Assembly (NCBI GenBank): GCA_016784705.1
Contig: JADHUD010000050.1
Coordinates: forward strand, 1 to 12,375
Direction of reading: 5' to 3'
DNA: 12,375 nucleotides
Source: Spirochaetia bacterium
Lineage (GTDB): Bacteria; Spirochaetota; Spirochaetia; JABMQR01
The position numbers were made by a program, and so were the translations under genes. The stretch's first letter is position 1; every line of letters starts with the position of its first letter. The notes under the pieces were generated by a model. That model ran no database searches and was not told the origin of the DNA. It worked only from the letters and a program-made list of their open reading frames with translations. This document shows positions 6,610 to 12,375 of this stretch, one piece after another.

Positions 6610-7917
6610 ATGGAAAAATCTTTTAAAGTATACAAATATCGATGGGTTGTTTTGGCTGCCTACATGCTTTTAGCTGTTGTGATACAGGTTCAATGGCTGA
6701 CCCATGCACCAATTGCCCGGGCCGCTGAAGTGTTTTATGCCGGTCAGTTTAATCCGGATTCACTGTTCAATATTGATTTTATTGCTATGTCCTATATGCT
6801 GGTATTTCTGGTAATGTGCATTCCAGCCTCCTACATAATAGATACCTTCGGCATAAAAACCGGTCTTGGAATTGGTGCTCTTATGACGGCTTTGTTCAGT
6901 CTTCTGAAAGGGGTTTATGGATCTAACTTTACGATAGTAGTTATAGCCCAAATCGGCCTGGCTGCGGCTCAACCCTTTATTATTAATGCAGTAACTGCCG
7001 TTACTGTCCGCTGGTTTCCGCTCCGGGAGAGGGGTATGGCTGCGGGATTTTCTGCTCTTGCGCAGTGTCTTGGAATAATAGCTGCTATGGCTGTTACACC
7101 TCTTCTGGTTGTAAATGCACCGGACCAGGCGGATTATGGGAGGGGTATAGATACTATGCTGTTATGGTACGGTATTGTTACTGCAATTATATCAGTTATT
7201 GCATTTGTTCTGATTAGAGAAAAACCGCCAACATCTCCTTCAGCTATCGAGTATAAGCACACGAACTTTTTTGCAGGTTTTACCTATATTTTTAAGAATA
7301 GAAGTATGGTAATAACTCTCTTGCTCTTTTTCATAGGGCTGGGGCTCTTTAATACGATAAGCTCTATGGTTGATTCTCTTGCCGGGTTTATCGGGGTATC
7401 AGACTCTGATGGTCTTATCGGGGTACTGATGCTGGTTGGCGGAGTCATAGGGGCAGTAGTGCTGCCGATACTTTCGGATAAGTTTAGAAAACGAAAAATA
7501 TTTCTCGTTATCTGCATAATGGGCATGGTGCCGGGAGTTGCAGGATTGACCTTTGCCGGTGTTATCACTTCAAGTCCTGAAGCTGCTTATGTGATAGCAC
7601 TAATCTCCTCTTTCTTTCTGGGGTTTTTTGTCATGAGTGCAGGACCAATTGGATTTCAGTATGCAGCTGAAGTAAGCTATCCTGCCCCGGAATCTTCTTC
7701 ACAGGGAATGCTGCTGTTTGCCGGACAAATAACGGGCCTCGTTTTTACTGCAGCTATGAGTATACGGGATAATATGTACCTTAAAACTGTTATGAATATA
7801 TTTGTAGTACTTGCTCTGGCTGCTGCAGTTTTAGTGCTTTTCCTGAAAGAGTCTCCAATGATTATTACTGAAGATGATAAAATAAAGGTAGAAACCGGGA
7901 AGTCCGGCGGCAGGTAA
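6610..7917 (+). CDS. MFS transporter, FLVCR-like
   Basis: The 435-residue integral inner-membrane protein has about 12 hydrophobic segments, beginning at residues 11-30 (RWVVLAAYMLLAVVIQVQWL) and 55-77. Short basic loops follow TM2 (DTFGIK, 78-83) and TM8 (DKFRKRK, 290-296) at the positions of the MFS A-motif. Two stretches recall the FLVCR group of haem/choline-type carriers: QWLTHAPIARAA near 28-39 followed by NIDFIAMSYM, and GPIGFQYAAEVSYPAPESSS near 345-364 followed by a conserved QITG. The start is supported by GGAGA four bases before the ATG. A divergent TetR gene and the palindrome upstream suggest substrate-induced expression. The substrate is unknown. FLVCR proteins in animals have been linked to haem and to choline/ethanolamine transport, but bacterial members are poorly characterised. 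The convergent DOMON gene is the nearest contextual clue. Confidence 0.88.
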   Translation: MEKSFKVYKYRWVVLAAYMLLAVVIQVQWLTHAPIARAAEVFYAGQFNPDSLFNIDFIAMSYMLVFLVMCIPASYIIDTFGIKTGLGIGALMTALFSLLKGVYGSNFTIVVIAQIGLAAAQPFIINAVTAVTVRWFPLRERGMAAGFSALAQCLGIIAAMAVTPLLVVNAPDQADYGRGIDTMLLWYGIVTAIISVIAFVLIREKPPTSPSAIEYKHTNFFAGFTYIFKNRSMVITLLLFFIGLGLFNTISSMVDSLAGFIGVSDSDGLIGVLMLVGGVIGAVVLPILSDKFRKRKIFLVICIMGMVPGVAGLTFAGVITSSPEAAYVIALISSFFLGFFVMSAGPIGFQYAAEVSYPAPESSSQGMLLFAGQITGLVFTAAMSIRDNMYLKTVMNIFVVLALAAAVLVLFLKESPMIITEDDKIKVETGKSGGR

Positions 7918-7964
7918 CCGCTCAGGCTTCTCAGTGTTCTTTCCGGTCAGAACAACCTGATGAA

Positions 7965-8534
7965 CTAGAAAACTCCTTCGAATGAGGTTCTGAAAGAGTG
8001 CTTTGTTCTGAAATCATCCTTGTTGTCCGGGCCGAATGCCAATAATATGTTATGCTTTTCTCCCAAAGTGAGAGGGACATCTTTATCATCACCGGAATTA
8101 ACCGGCAGCGCAAATATAAGCTGTGTCCATCCATCTTCTTCAAGGCCGGAAATCAGGCGGACATCATCAGTTCCTCCTAATCCGGTATCAGGAGCATGGG
8201 AAAAAGAGCTGTTGCCAAAATCATCCCGTATCACCGCATCTCCGGAATTAACATACCCTATGACAAATTGTGCATCTTTCATTATTTGCGAGGGATCGAA
8301 ACCTACCGCAATCCATCCGGTAGTCTTTGCTTGTAAGATAAATTCTATCTCATCGCCGGTTTCGGATACTTTCCATTCAAGAGATATATTATCAAAAGAA
8401 GCAGACGTAATTGCATCAGCAACAGCATTTTCTCCGTTCAAGGAAACTTCTGGCGGGTTTTCTTTGTTACCGGATGCTGAAAGAAGGCTTATGGACATTG
8501 CAAAAATGGCCACATAAACTAATATTTTTTTCAT
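7965..8534 (-). CDS. Exported DOMON-domain protein
   Basis: The 189-residue product starts at the ATG at 8534, chosen because AAGGAG stands seven bases before it and a signal peptide follows at once (MKKILVYVAIFAMSISLLSASG, cleavage probably near residue 20-22). There is no lipobox cysteine, so it is probably periplasmic or secreted. Residues 48-185 form a DOMON beta-sandwich: ISLEWKV, TTGWIAVGFDP, a Met at 85 in the SQIMKDAQFVIGY strand, RDDFG, and a C-terminal KHSFRTSF with His179. In haem-binding DOMON proteins such as the cellobiose dehydrogenase cytochrome domain, a Met and a His at these places are the axial ligands, so b-haem binding is plausible. Other DOMON proteins bind sugars. The gene is convergent with the FLVCR-like transporter (47 bp apart) and downstream of the SorC gene on the same strand, with a 123-bp gap that probably holds its own promoter. 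Confidence 0.82.
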   Translation of the reverse strand: MKKILVYVAIFAMSISLLSASGNKENPPEVSLNGENAVADAITSASFDNISLEWKVSETGDEIEFILQAKTTGWIAVGFDPSQIMKDAQFVIGYVNSGDAVIRDDFGNSSFSHAPDTGLGGTDDVRLISGLEEDGWTQLIFALPVNSGDDKDVPLTLGEKHNILLAFGPDNKDDFRTKHSFRTSFEGVF

Positions 8535-8550
8535 AAAATTACTCCTTAAA

Positions 8551-8583
8551 GGTGAGACATGTATAACATGCCGATGTCTTACC
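8551..8583. promoter_or_regulatory. Inverted repeat in the leader of the DOMON gene
   Basis: GGTGAGACAT (8551-8560) and ATGTCTTACC (8574-8583) pair with one mismatch around a 13-base centre. Nested inside is the perfect CATGT-ATA-ACATG (8558-8570). It lies 16 bases before the start codon, just upstream of the Shine-Dalgarno. It could be an operator or an RNA hairpin controlling translation. Confidence 0.45.
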
Positions 8584-8657
8584 TTATCAGTAATGTAATA
8601 AAAACATGACCATATCGGCAACTGAAGTATCAGAAAGAGTGTTTAAATAACAGTGTA

Positions 8658-9599
8658 CTAGTCCAGCAGAATTTTTACGGCGGTATGCTCATCAGTTATA
8701 ATGGTATCAATTATCCCTGTTTTTAATGCGGCTGTTAATGCGCCGGTTTTTTGAGATCCGCAGGCTACTGCTATAATCGGTATTTGCTGTAAAATCTGCA
8801 GTGAGATCCCGACAATACGCCTGTTAACCGGGATATCGGGAAATATTCCCTCAGCAGTAAAGTGGTATCCGCATACATGACCAATAATTCCCTGTTCTAT
8901 CAATTCTGCTGATTCCTGTTTCGAGAGAAAACCGGCACTCACCAGGGGGCTGTTTTCGGGTACATCAGAACTAATCCCGACTATGGCATTAGTAAGCAGG
9001 GGTGTTTTCCTGATGATTTTTGCAATTCCCGGCTCATGTATAAGCATGTTATGAAGAGATTCACTCTGCACTATAATAGGTGCAGGCAGAATGTGATAGG
9101 ATCCCTGAAGCCTGACAGCCATTGATCTTGCAATTTCGAAGCCGTCATAGTTTGCATTTTCAGCACTTGTTCCGCCAACCATCTGAATGACTTCGACACC
9201 GGATAGATTCATATACGGCATATGGCGTACAACCTGAAAAAGAGCCGATCCCCATGCGATGCCAAGCCGGGAATTTTTCGTTAGAACAGACTGCAGATAG
9301 TATGCTCCTTTTTCTCCCACAGATTCAAGAGTGCTCTGATAATCATGCCTTGATTCTGCAATTAACGCCTGCCTGACAGGAAAATTTGCTGTCAGTCTGT
9401 CTGCCAGTGCTCCAGCTGAATTGTCAGGTTCTGCAATCCTGATATCAACAATTCCCTCATCTTTGCACCGCTTGAGAAGGTTTGATATTGTAGGACGTGA
9501 AAGACGAAATTCAGCGGCAAGCTGCTGTTGTGAGAAACCATCGATATAATATCTTTTTGCAATTTTTACCAGATATGCTTTATCTTTTGGTTGTTTCAT
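8658..9599 (-). CDS. SorC-family sugar-responsive transcriptional regulator
   Basis: At 313 residues this has the standard length for the family. Residues 5-55 form the N-terminal helix-turn-helix: YLVKIAKRYYIDGFSQQQLAAEF, then LSRPTISNLLKRCKDEGIV. The remainder is the SorC/DeoR-type effector domain with its usual landmarks: GIAWGSALFQVV, VEVIQMVGG, YHILPAPIIV, VGISSD, GHVCGYHF and a final ACGSQKTGALTAALKTGIID. Such effector domains bind phosphorylated sugars or similar metabolites and control the adjoining catabolic operon. The start is supported by GGAG seven bases before the ATG. It follows the E1 beta gene by 42 bp on the same strand, so it is probably the last gene of the dehydrogenase operon and autoregulatory. 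The actual effector is unknown. Confidence 0.93.
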   Translation of the reverse strand: MKQPKDKAYLVKIAKRYYIDGFSQQQLAAEFRLSRPTISNLLKRCKDEGIVDIRIAEPDNSAGALADRLTANFPVRQALIAESRHDYQSTLESVGEKGAYYLQSVLTKNSRLGIAWGSALFQVVRHMPYMNLSGVEVIQMVGGTSAENANYDGFEIARSMAVRLQGSYHILPAPIIVQSESLHNMLIHEPGIAKIIRKTPLLTNAIVGISSDVPENSPLVSAGFLSKQESAELIEQGIIGHVCGYHFTAEGIFPDIPVNRRIVGISLQILQQIPIIAVACGSQKTGALTAALKTGIIDTIITDEHTAVKILLD

Positions 9600-9641
9600 T
9601 TTTTTTCTCCGGAGTTACGTTTCGTGCGAACGTGATTCAAA

Positions 9642-10634
9642 TTACCGCTGCATCATTCCGAGAACGGTTTTATAAATGCTCTCTTCAGTCGGAACTGCAT
9701 ACGCTTCAAGATTTTTATTATACGGGATAGGAACATCATAACCGCACAATCGTTTAACCGGTGAAGTCAGTGAGCAGAATGCTTCTGAATCGACGATGGT
9801 ACTTACCAGTTCACCGCCGAACCCACCGGTTTTAACAGCTTCATGAACAACGAGAACTTTACCCGTTTTTTTTGCAGAATCAATAATTGTCTTACTGTCG
9901 AGCGGTACAAGTGTCCGCAAATCTACCACTTCCACTTTGATTCCCAGGGAGTGCAGCCTTTCTGCAGCTGCCAGGCTTAGATGTACCATCCGCCCATAGG
10001 TAATTATAGAGAGATCTGCCCCCTCCTTTTTTATATCAGCTTTACCCAGAGGGATGAGGTGATCTTCAGAGAATTCTTTTTCAGGGACTTCACCGATAAC
10101 CGGGTAGAGTAATTTCTGCTCAAAAAAAACTACTGGATTATTATCTCTTATTGATGACTTGAGAAGACCCTTTGCATCGTAAGGAGTACTTGGGACAACT
10201 ACTTTTAATCCGGGAACATGGCAGCACCATGCTTCAATACTTTGGGAATGCTGAGCGGCCGCACCTTTTCCTGACCCGCTTGGTGCGCGAACGACCATAG
10301 GAACCGATCCCTGCCCGCCGAATTGATACCTGTTTTTCGCAGCCTGATTTACCAGCTGATCCATTGCCAGTGTAATAAAATCGCTGAACATCAACTCAAC
10401 TATTGGCCTGAGTCCTGTCATTGCAGCTCCAGCCGCAGCCCCTACTATTGCTGCTTCTGAAATAGGTGTCTCTCTTATACGTTTTTCACCAAATTCTTCA
10501 ATCATTCCCCGGGAAACACCGAAGGCTCCCCCATATGTTCCAATGTCTTCTCCCAGGAGCAGCACACCTGTATCACGCCGCATCTCCTCTGACATTGCCT
10601 CCCGTATGGCTTCAGCATAAGTAATCTCTCTCAT
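9642..10634 (-). CDS. Thiamine-diphosphate dehydrogenase E1, beta subunit (pyruvate/acetoin type)
   Basis: The 330-residue product has the full length of the E1 beta subunit of 2-oxoacid or acetoin dehydrogenase complexes. Family landmarks are VLLLGEDIGTYGG (24-36), RIRETPISEAAIVG with the conserved Glu60 that activates thiamine diphosphate, ELMFSDFITLAMDQ, APSGSGKGAAAQHSQS with His129, PGLKVVVPSTPYDAKGLL, and the C-terminal transketolase-C domain from about residue 200 (SIITYGRMV, VEVVDLRTLVPLD, VHEAVKTGGFGGE). With the alpha subunit it forms an alpha2beta2 enzyme that decarboxylates its keto substrate and normally passes the product to a lipoyl-E2. GGAG stands eight bases before the ATG, and the gene follows the alpha gene by 18 bp. 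The sequence resembles acetoin dehydrogenase AcoB and pyruvate dehydrogenase PdhB about equally by eye, so I do not fix the substrate. Confidence 0.92.
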   Translation of the reverse strand: MREITYAEAIREAMSEEMRRDTGVLLLGEDIGTYGGAFGVSRGMIEEFGEKRIRETPISEAAIVGAAAGAAMTGLRPIVELMFSDFITLAMDQLVNQAAKNRYQFGGQGSVPMVVRAPSGSGKGAAAQHSQSIEAWCCHVPGLKVVVPSTPYDAKGLLKSSIRDNNPVVFFEQKLLYPVIGEVPEKEFSEDHLIPLGKADIKKEGADLSIITYGRMVHLSLAAAERLHSLGIKVEVVDLRTLVPLDSKTIIDSAKKTGKVLVVHEAVKTGGFGGELVSTIVDSEAFCSLTSPVKRLCGYDVPIPYNKNLEAYAVPTEESIYKTVLGMMQR

Positions 10635-10652
10635 TTACGGCTCTCCTATCAC

Positions 10653-11612
10653 TTAATCAGCAAAGATGTCTTCAAAAAGTTTTTCAGCCATTGGTTCCGG
10701 GCTGCTCTCTGCAAAAGCGAGGGCGTTCAGAATATCCTGAGCTGCCTGATCTTCAAGCTGTTTCAGAACAGTCTCAGGTATTTTCTTTTCTGTAAGCAGG
10801 TATTTGCGGAAAAGTAGTATCGGGTCCTTTTTTCTCCATGATTTAACCTCTTCTTTTGCCCGATATACCTGTGCATCGCTTTTTGAGTGTCCCAATAAAC
10901 GATAAGTATGTAAAACCATAAGCATTGGACCATGCTTTTTTACATACTCTTTCGCTTTCAGAGTCTCTTTGTATACTAATACAACATCATTACCATCCAG
11001 AGATAATCCTTTCATATTATAGGAGGCGGCACGGATTGATATATCATCAATATTCATTGATTTTGATATATGGGTAGACATGCCGTACTGGTTGTTTATA
11101 CAGACAAATAAAACAGGAAGTTTCCAGATCGATGCTAAATTCAGCGACTCATGGAAAGATCCCTCGTTGGCTGCCCCGTCACCAAAAAAACATACAGTAA
11201 CAGCATTTTTACCGAGATACTGCTGTGTTAGCGCAGCACCAACAGACAGCGGAAGCCCTCCTCCCACTATCCCGTTTGCTCCCAGGCTGCCGACTGAAAA
11301 ATCAGCTATATGCATGCTCCCGCCTTTTCCTTTACAGCAGCCGCTCTCTTTTCCCAGAAGTTCAGCCATCATATGGTTCAGGTTGATGCCTTTTCCAATA
11401 GCCTGATGGTGACCGCGGTGTGTCTGCAGGATGTAATCATCCTGATCCAGGGCATGCCCGACTCCGATACCCGCAGCCTCTTCTCCTATACAGAAATGAG
11501 CAGTTCCATGAACCTTTCCCTGTGCAAAAAGCTTCACTGCCATCTCTTCAAATTCTCTTGTCTGCCTCATTTTGCTGTATAGTTCCAGAAGGACTGTATT
11601 TGTTAAATGCAT
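10653..11612 (-). CDS. Thiamine-diphosphate dehydrogenase E1, alpha subunit (pyruvate/acetoin type)
   Basis: The 319-residue product has the typical length of AcoA/PdhA-type alpha subunits. Landmarks include GTAHFCIGEEAAGIG (36-50), QTHRGHHQAIGKG (63-75), GKGGSMH (95-101), and the thiamine-diphosphate motif GDGAANEG (144-151) ending in NN at 173-174. TYRLLGHSKSD then forms the conserved cofactor loop. A longer reading from GTG at 11624 is open, but its first codons GTG-GAG-GAG are themselves the Shine-Dalgarno (GGAGGAG) for the ATG at 11612, so I choose the ATG. It is the first gene of an operon with E1 beta and a SorC regulator, driven by a promoter at 11688-11716. Neither E2 nor E3 is present in the window. 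Acetoin dehydrogenase, a branched or ordinary 2-oxoacid dehydrogenase, or a stand-alone E1 enzyme all remain possible. Confidence 0.92.
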   Translation of the reverse strand: MHLTNTVLLELYSKMRQTREFEEMAVKLFAQGKVHGTAHFCIGEEAAGIGVGHALDQDDYILQTHRGHHQAIGKGINLNHMMAELLGKESGCCKGKGGSMHIADFSVGSLGANGIVGGGLPLSVGAALTQQYLGKNAVTVCFFGDGAANEGSFHESLNLASIWKLPVLFVCINNQYGMSTHISKSMNIDDISIRAASYNMKGLSLDGNDVVLVYKETLKAKEYVKKHGPMLMVLHTYRLLGHSKSDAQVYRAKEEVKSWRKKDPILLFRKYLLTEKKIPETVLKQLEDQAAQDILNALAFAESSPEPMAEKLFEDIFAD

Positions 11613-11615
11613 CTG

Positions 11616-11622
11616 CTCCTCC
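11616..11622 (-). promoter_or_regulatory. Shine-Dalgarno fixing the E1 alpha start
   Basis: GGAGGAG ends three bases before the ATG at 11612. It occupies the first codons of the longer GTG reading, which makes that upstream start unlikely. Confidence 0.75.
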
Positions 11623-11631
11623 ACTCAAGTT

Positions 11632-11673
11632 CCCTGTACAGCATAAGCTTGCAGGTTCATACGCAGTACAGGG
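11632..11673. promoter_or_regulatory. 8-bp perfect inverted arms in the E1 operon leader
   Basis: CCCTGTAC (11632-11639) and GTACAGGG (11666-11673) are exact reverse complements separated by 26 bases. They lie between the likely transcription start (about 11681) and the ribosome site. They could be two half-sites of a repressor operator or the stem of a leader hairpin. The SorC protein encoded in the operon is a natural candidate to bind here. Confidence 0.5.
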
Positions 11674-11687
11674 TTCTATTACTTGTA

Positions 11688-11716
11688 TGTATAGCAAAAC
11701 AACGAACATATGTAAA
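11688..11716 (-). promoter_or_regulatory. Sigma-70-type promoter of the E1 operon
   Basis: Read on the - strand, TTTACA (11711-11716) and TATACA (11688-11693) are separated by exactly 17 bases. A TG one base before the -10 gives an extended -10 element. Transcription would start near 11681, leaving a leader of about 70 bases before the E1 alpha ATG. Confidence 0.6.
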
Positions 11717-11730
11717 GGAGCAATAATTAT

Positions 11731-11746
11731 TTTTACATTTGTAAAA
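11731..11746. promoter_or_regulatory. Palindrome TTTTACA-TT-TGTAAAA upstream of the E1 promoter
   Basis: Seven-base arms match perfectly around a 2-base centre. The centre lies about 57 bases upstream of the predicted transcription start, a position typical for an activator. The same TGTAAA core recurs in the -35 box at 11711-11716 and again at 11787-11792. Confidence 0.5.
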
Positions 11747-11808
11747 TATGTATGTACAAAGAGGCTGTTTAGTAAAAAAGGAAACATGTAAAGTTGGGGA
11801 TTGCAGTG

Positions 11809-12375
11809 CTATTTTTCAGTCTTTTCCTCTATCCATGTGGTAATTTCTGAGATTGCTGATGGGTCGAGCGTTGTTTCAATCAATCCATACTCCTGTACCA
11901 GGCCTGTTTTGGCGGGTTGAAACAGATGGTTTAATCCGGGCAGAGCTTTAGTTTTAAATTTTGTATTTCCTGCAGCTTGTAAAGATTGTTCAATCGCAGG
12001 AAGGTTTTGCGTATATATAACCTGCAGATCCTTCGTTCCGTTCAGTGCTAAAACCGGTATGGTTATTTGTGAAAAAAATTGTGCCGGATCCAGTGCCAGG
12101 AAATATTTCATCCAGGGACTTAGAACTGCCTGTGTTTGTGCCGTTGTCTGATCAGGCGGCACCCCTGCTTTTAGTAACGCTCTTCTGACAGCTGTTATTT
12201 TATCTGCTTCCGGGAGAGAGCTGACAGCAATATCATATATTATTCTATTTGTATCTGAATTAGTTGTTATCTGTTGTTCACTCATGTTGGAGGCGCGCAT
12301 AATTGCCTCACTCTGTGCAGCAAGCAGCTCCTTGCCGGGTACTCCCGGGGCAGCAAGCAGTACCAGCCAATCTAT
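11809..12375 (-). CDS. Alpha/beta hydrolase, C-terminal part (5' end outside window)
   Basis: The frame is open to the right edge of the window, so only about 188 C-terminal residues are seen. The first visible residues, IDWLVLLAAPGVPGKELLAAQ, are a typical post-nucleophile strand and loop of this alpha/beta hydrolase group. A helical cap region follows, then IPVLALNGTKDLQV with the acid residue Asp (codon 12030-12028), and LPGLNHLFQPA with the catalytic His (codon 11928-11926). The nucleophile serine (GxSxG) must lie just upstream, outside the window. Relatives are annotated as serine hydrolases or dipeptidyl-peptidase-like proteins, often with a signal peptide, and their natural substrates are mostly unknown. 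It lies on the same strand as the E1 operon, but a gap of about 200 bp with its own promoter separates them, so joint function is not implied. No clear terminator follows it. Confidence 0.82.
   Translation of the reverse strand: MDWLVLLAAPGVPGKELLAAQSEAIMRASNMSEQQITTNSDTNRIIYDIAVSSLPEADKITAVRRALLKAGVPPDQTTAQTQAVLSPWMKYFLALDPAQFFSQITIPVLALNGTKDLQVIYTQNLPAIEQSLQAAGNTKFKTKALPGLNHLFQPAKTGLVQEYGLIETTLDPSAISEITTWIEEKTEK

Noticed and set aside
7936..7953. Hairpin GTTCT/AGAAC between the convergent transporter and DOMON genes
   Set aside because: The five-base stem has no T tract on either strand, which is too weak to call a terminator.
8535..8621. Upstream ATG giving a DOMON protein 29 residues longer
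   Set aside because: The extension would put a signal peptide in the middle of the protein and bypass a clear AAGGAG site before the ATG at 8534.
11613..11624. GTG start giving a four-residue-longer E1 alpha
   Set aside because: The GTG-GAG-GAG codons are the Shine-Dalgarno of the ATG at 11612, so they are unlikely to be translated.
1..12375. CRISPR arrays, transposases, integrases, toxin-antitoxin pairs
   Set aside because: No regularly spaced repeats, DDE or recombinase motifs, or small paired genes were found on either strand.

Overview
The window looks like chromosomal DNA of a strictly anaerobic, moderately AT-rich bacterium. A spirochaete (Spirochaetia) is my best guess, with an anaerobic Firmicute as the alternative. 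The guess rests on the single-chain pyruvate:ferredoxin oxidoreductase, the style of the truncated nitroreductase, and the SorC and TetR regulators. No rRNA, tRNA or ribosomal protein gene is present to settle the taxonomy.

Left edge (1-1537, + strand): this is an accessory fragment. It holds the C-terminal nuclease part of a McrC-like restriction subunit, cut by the window edge. Overlapping its end is a decayed ADP-ribosylglycohydrolase gene with two frame changes and an internal stop. A gene-poor stretch of about 500 bp follows, with a tRNA-3'-end-like CCACCA sequence and several TTTTTYGAT repeats. The arrangement resembles the worn end of a defence island beside a core metabolic gene.

Centre left (1538-5155, + strand): an intact 1177-residue pyruvate:ferredoxin oxidoreductase has its own Shine-Dalgarno and a strong Rho-independent terminator, so it is probably monocistronic. 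It is the main energy-metabolism gene here.

Centre (5199-7917): a TetR regulator on the - strand is divergent from a + strand MFS transporter of FLVCR-like type. The 238-bp gap between them holds a perfect 25-bp palindrome and an 11-bp direct repeat, which are good operator candidates. In frame after the tetR stop codon, with no nitroreductase start region, comes the C-terminal two thirds of a nitroreductase, apparently a deletion remnant.

Centre right (7965-8534, - strand): a small exported DOMON-domain protein is convergent with the transporter. It keeps a Met and a His where haem-binding DOMON proteins have their axial ligands. Together with the FLVCR-like carrier this raises a speculative haem link.

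Right (8658-11746, - strand): an operon with E1 alpha and E1 beta of a thiamine-diphosphate 2-oxoacid or acetoin dehydrogenase, followed by a SorC-family regulator. No E2 or E3 gene is visible. The leader has a recognisable promoter, a perfect 16-bp palindrome upstream of the -35 box, and 8-bp inverted arms within the transcribed leader. Next to it, at the right edge, is the C-terminal part of an alpha/beta hydrolase cut by the window. I see no CRISPR array, transposase or complete mobile element.
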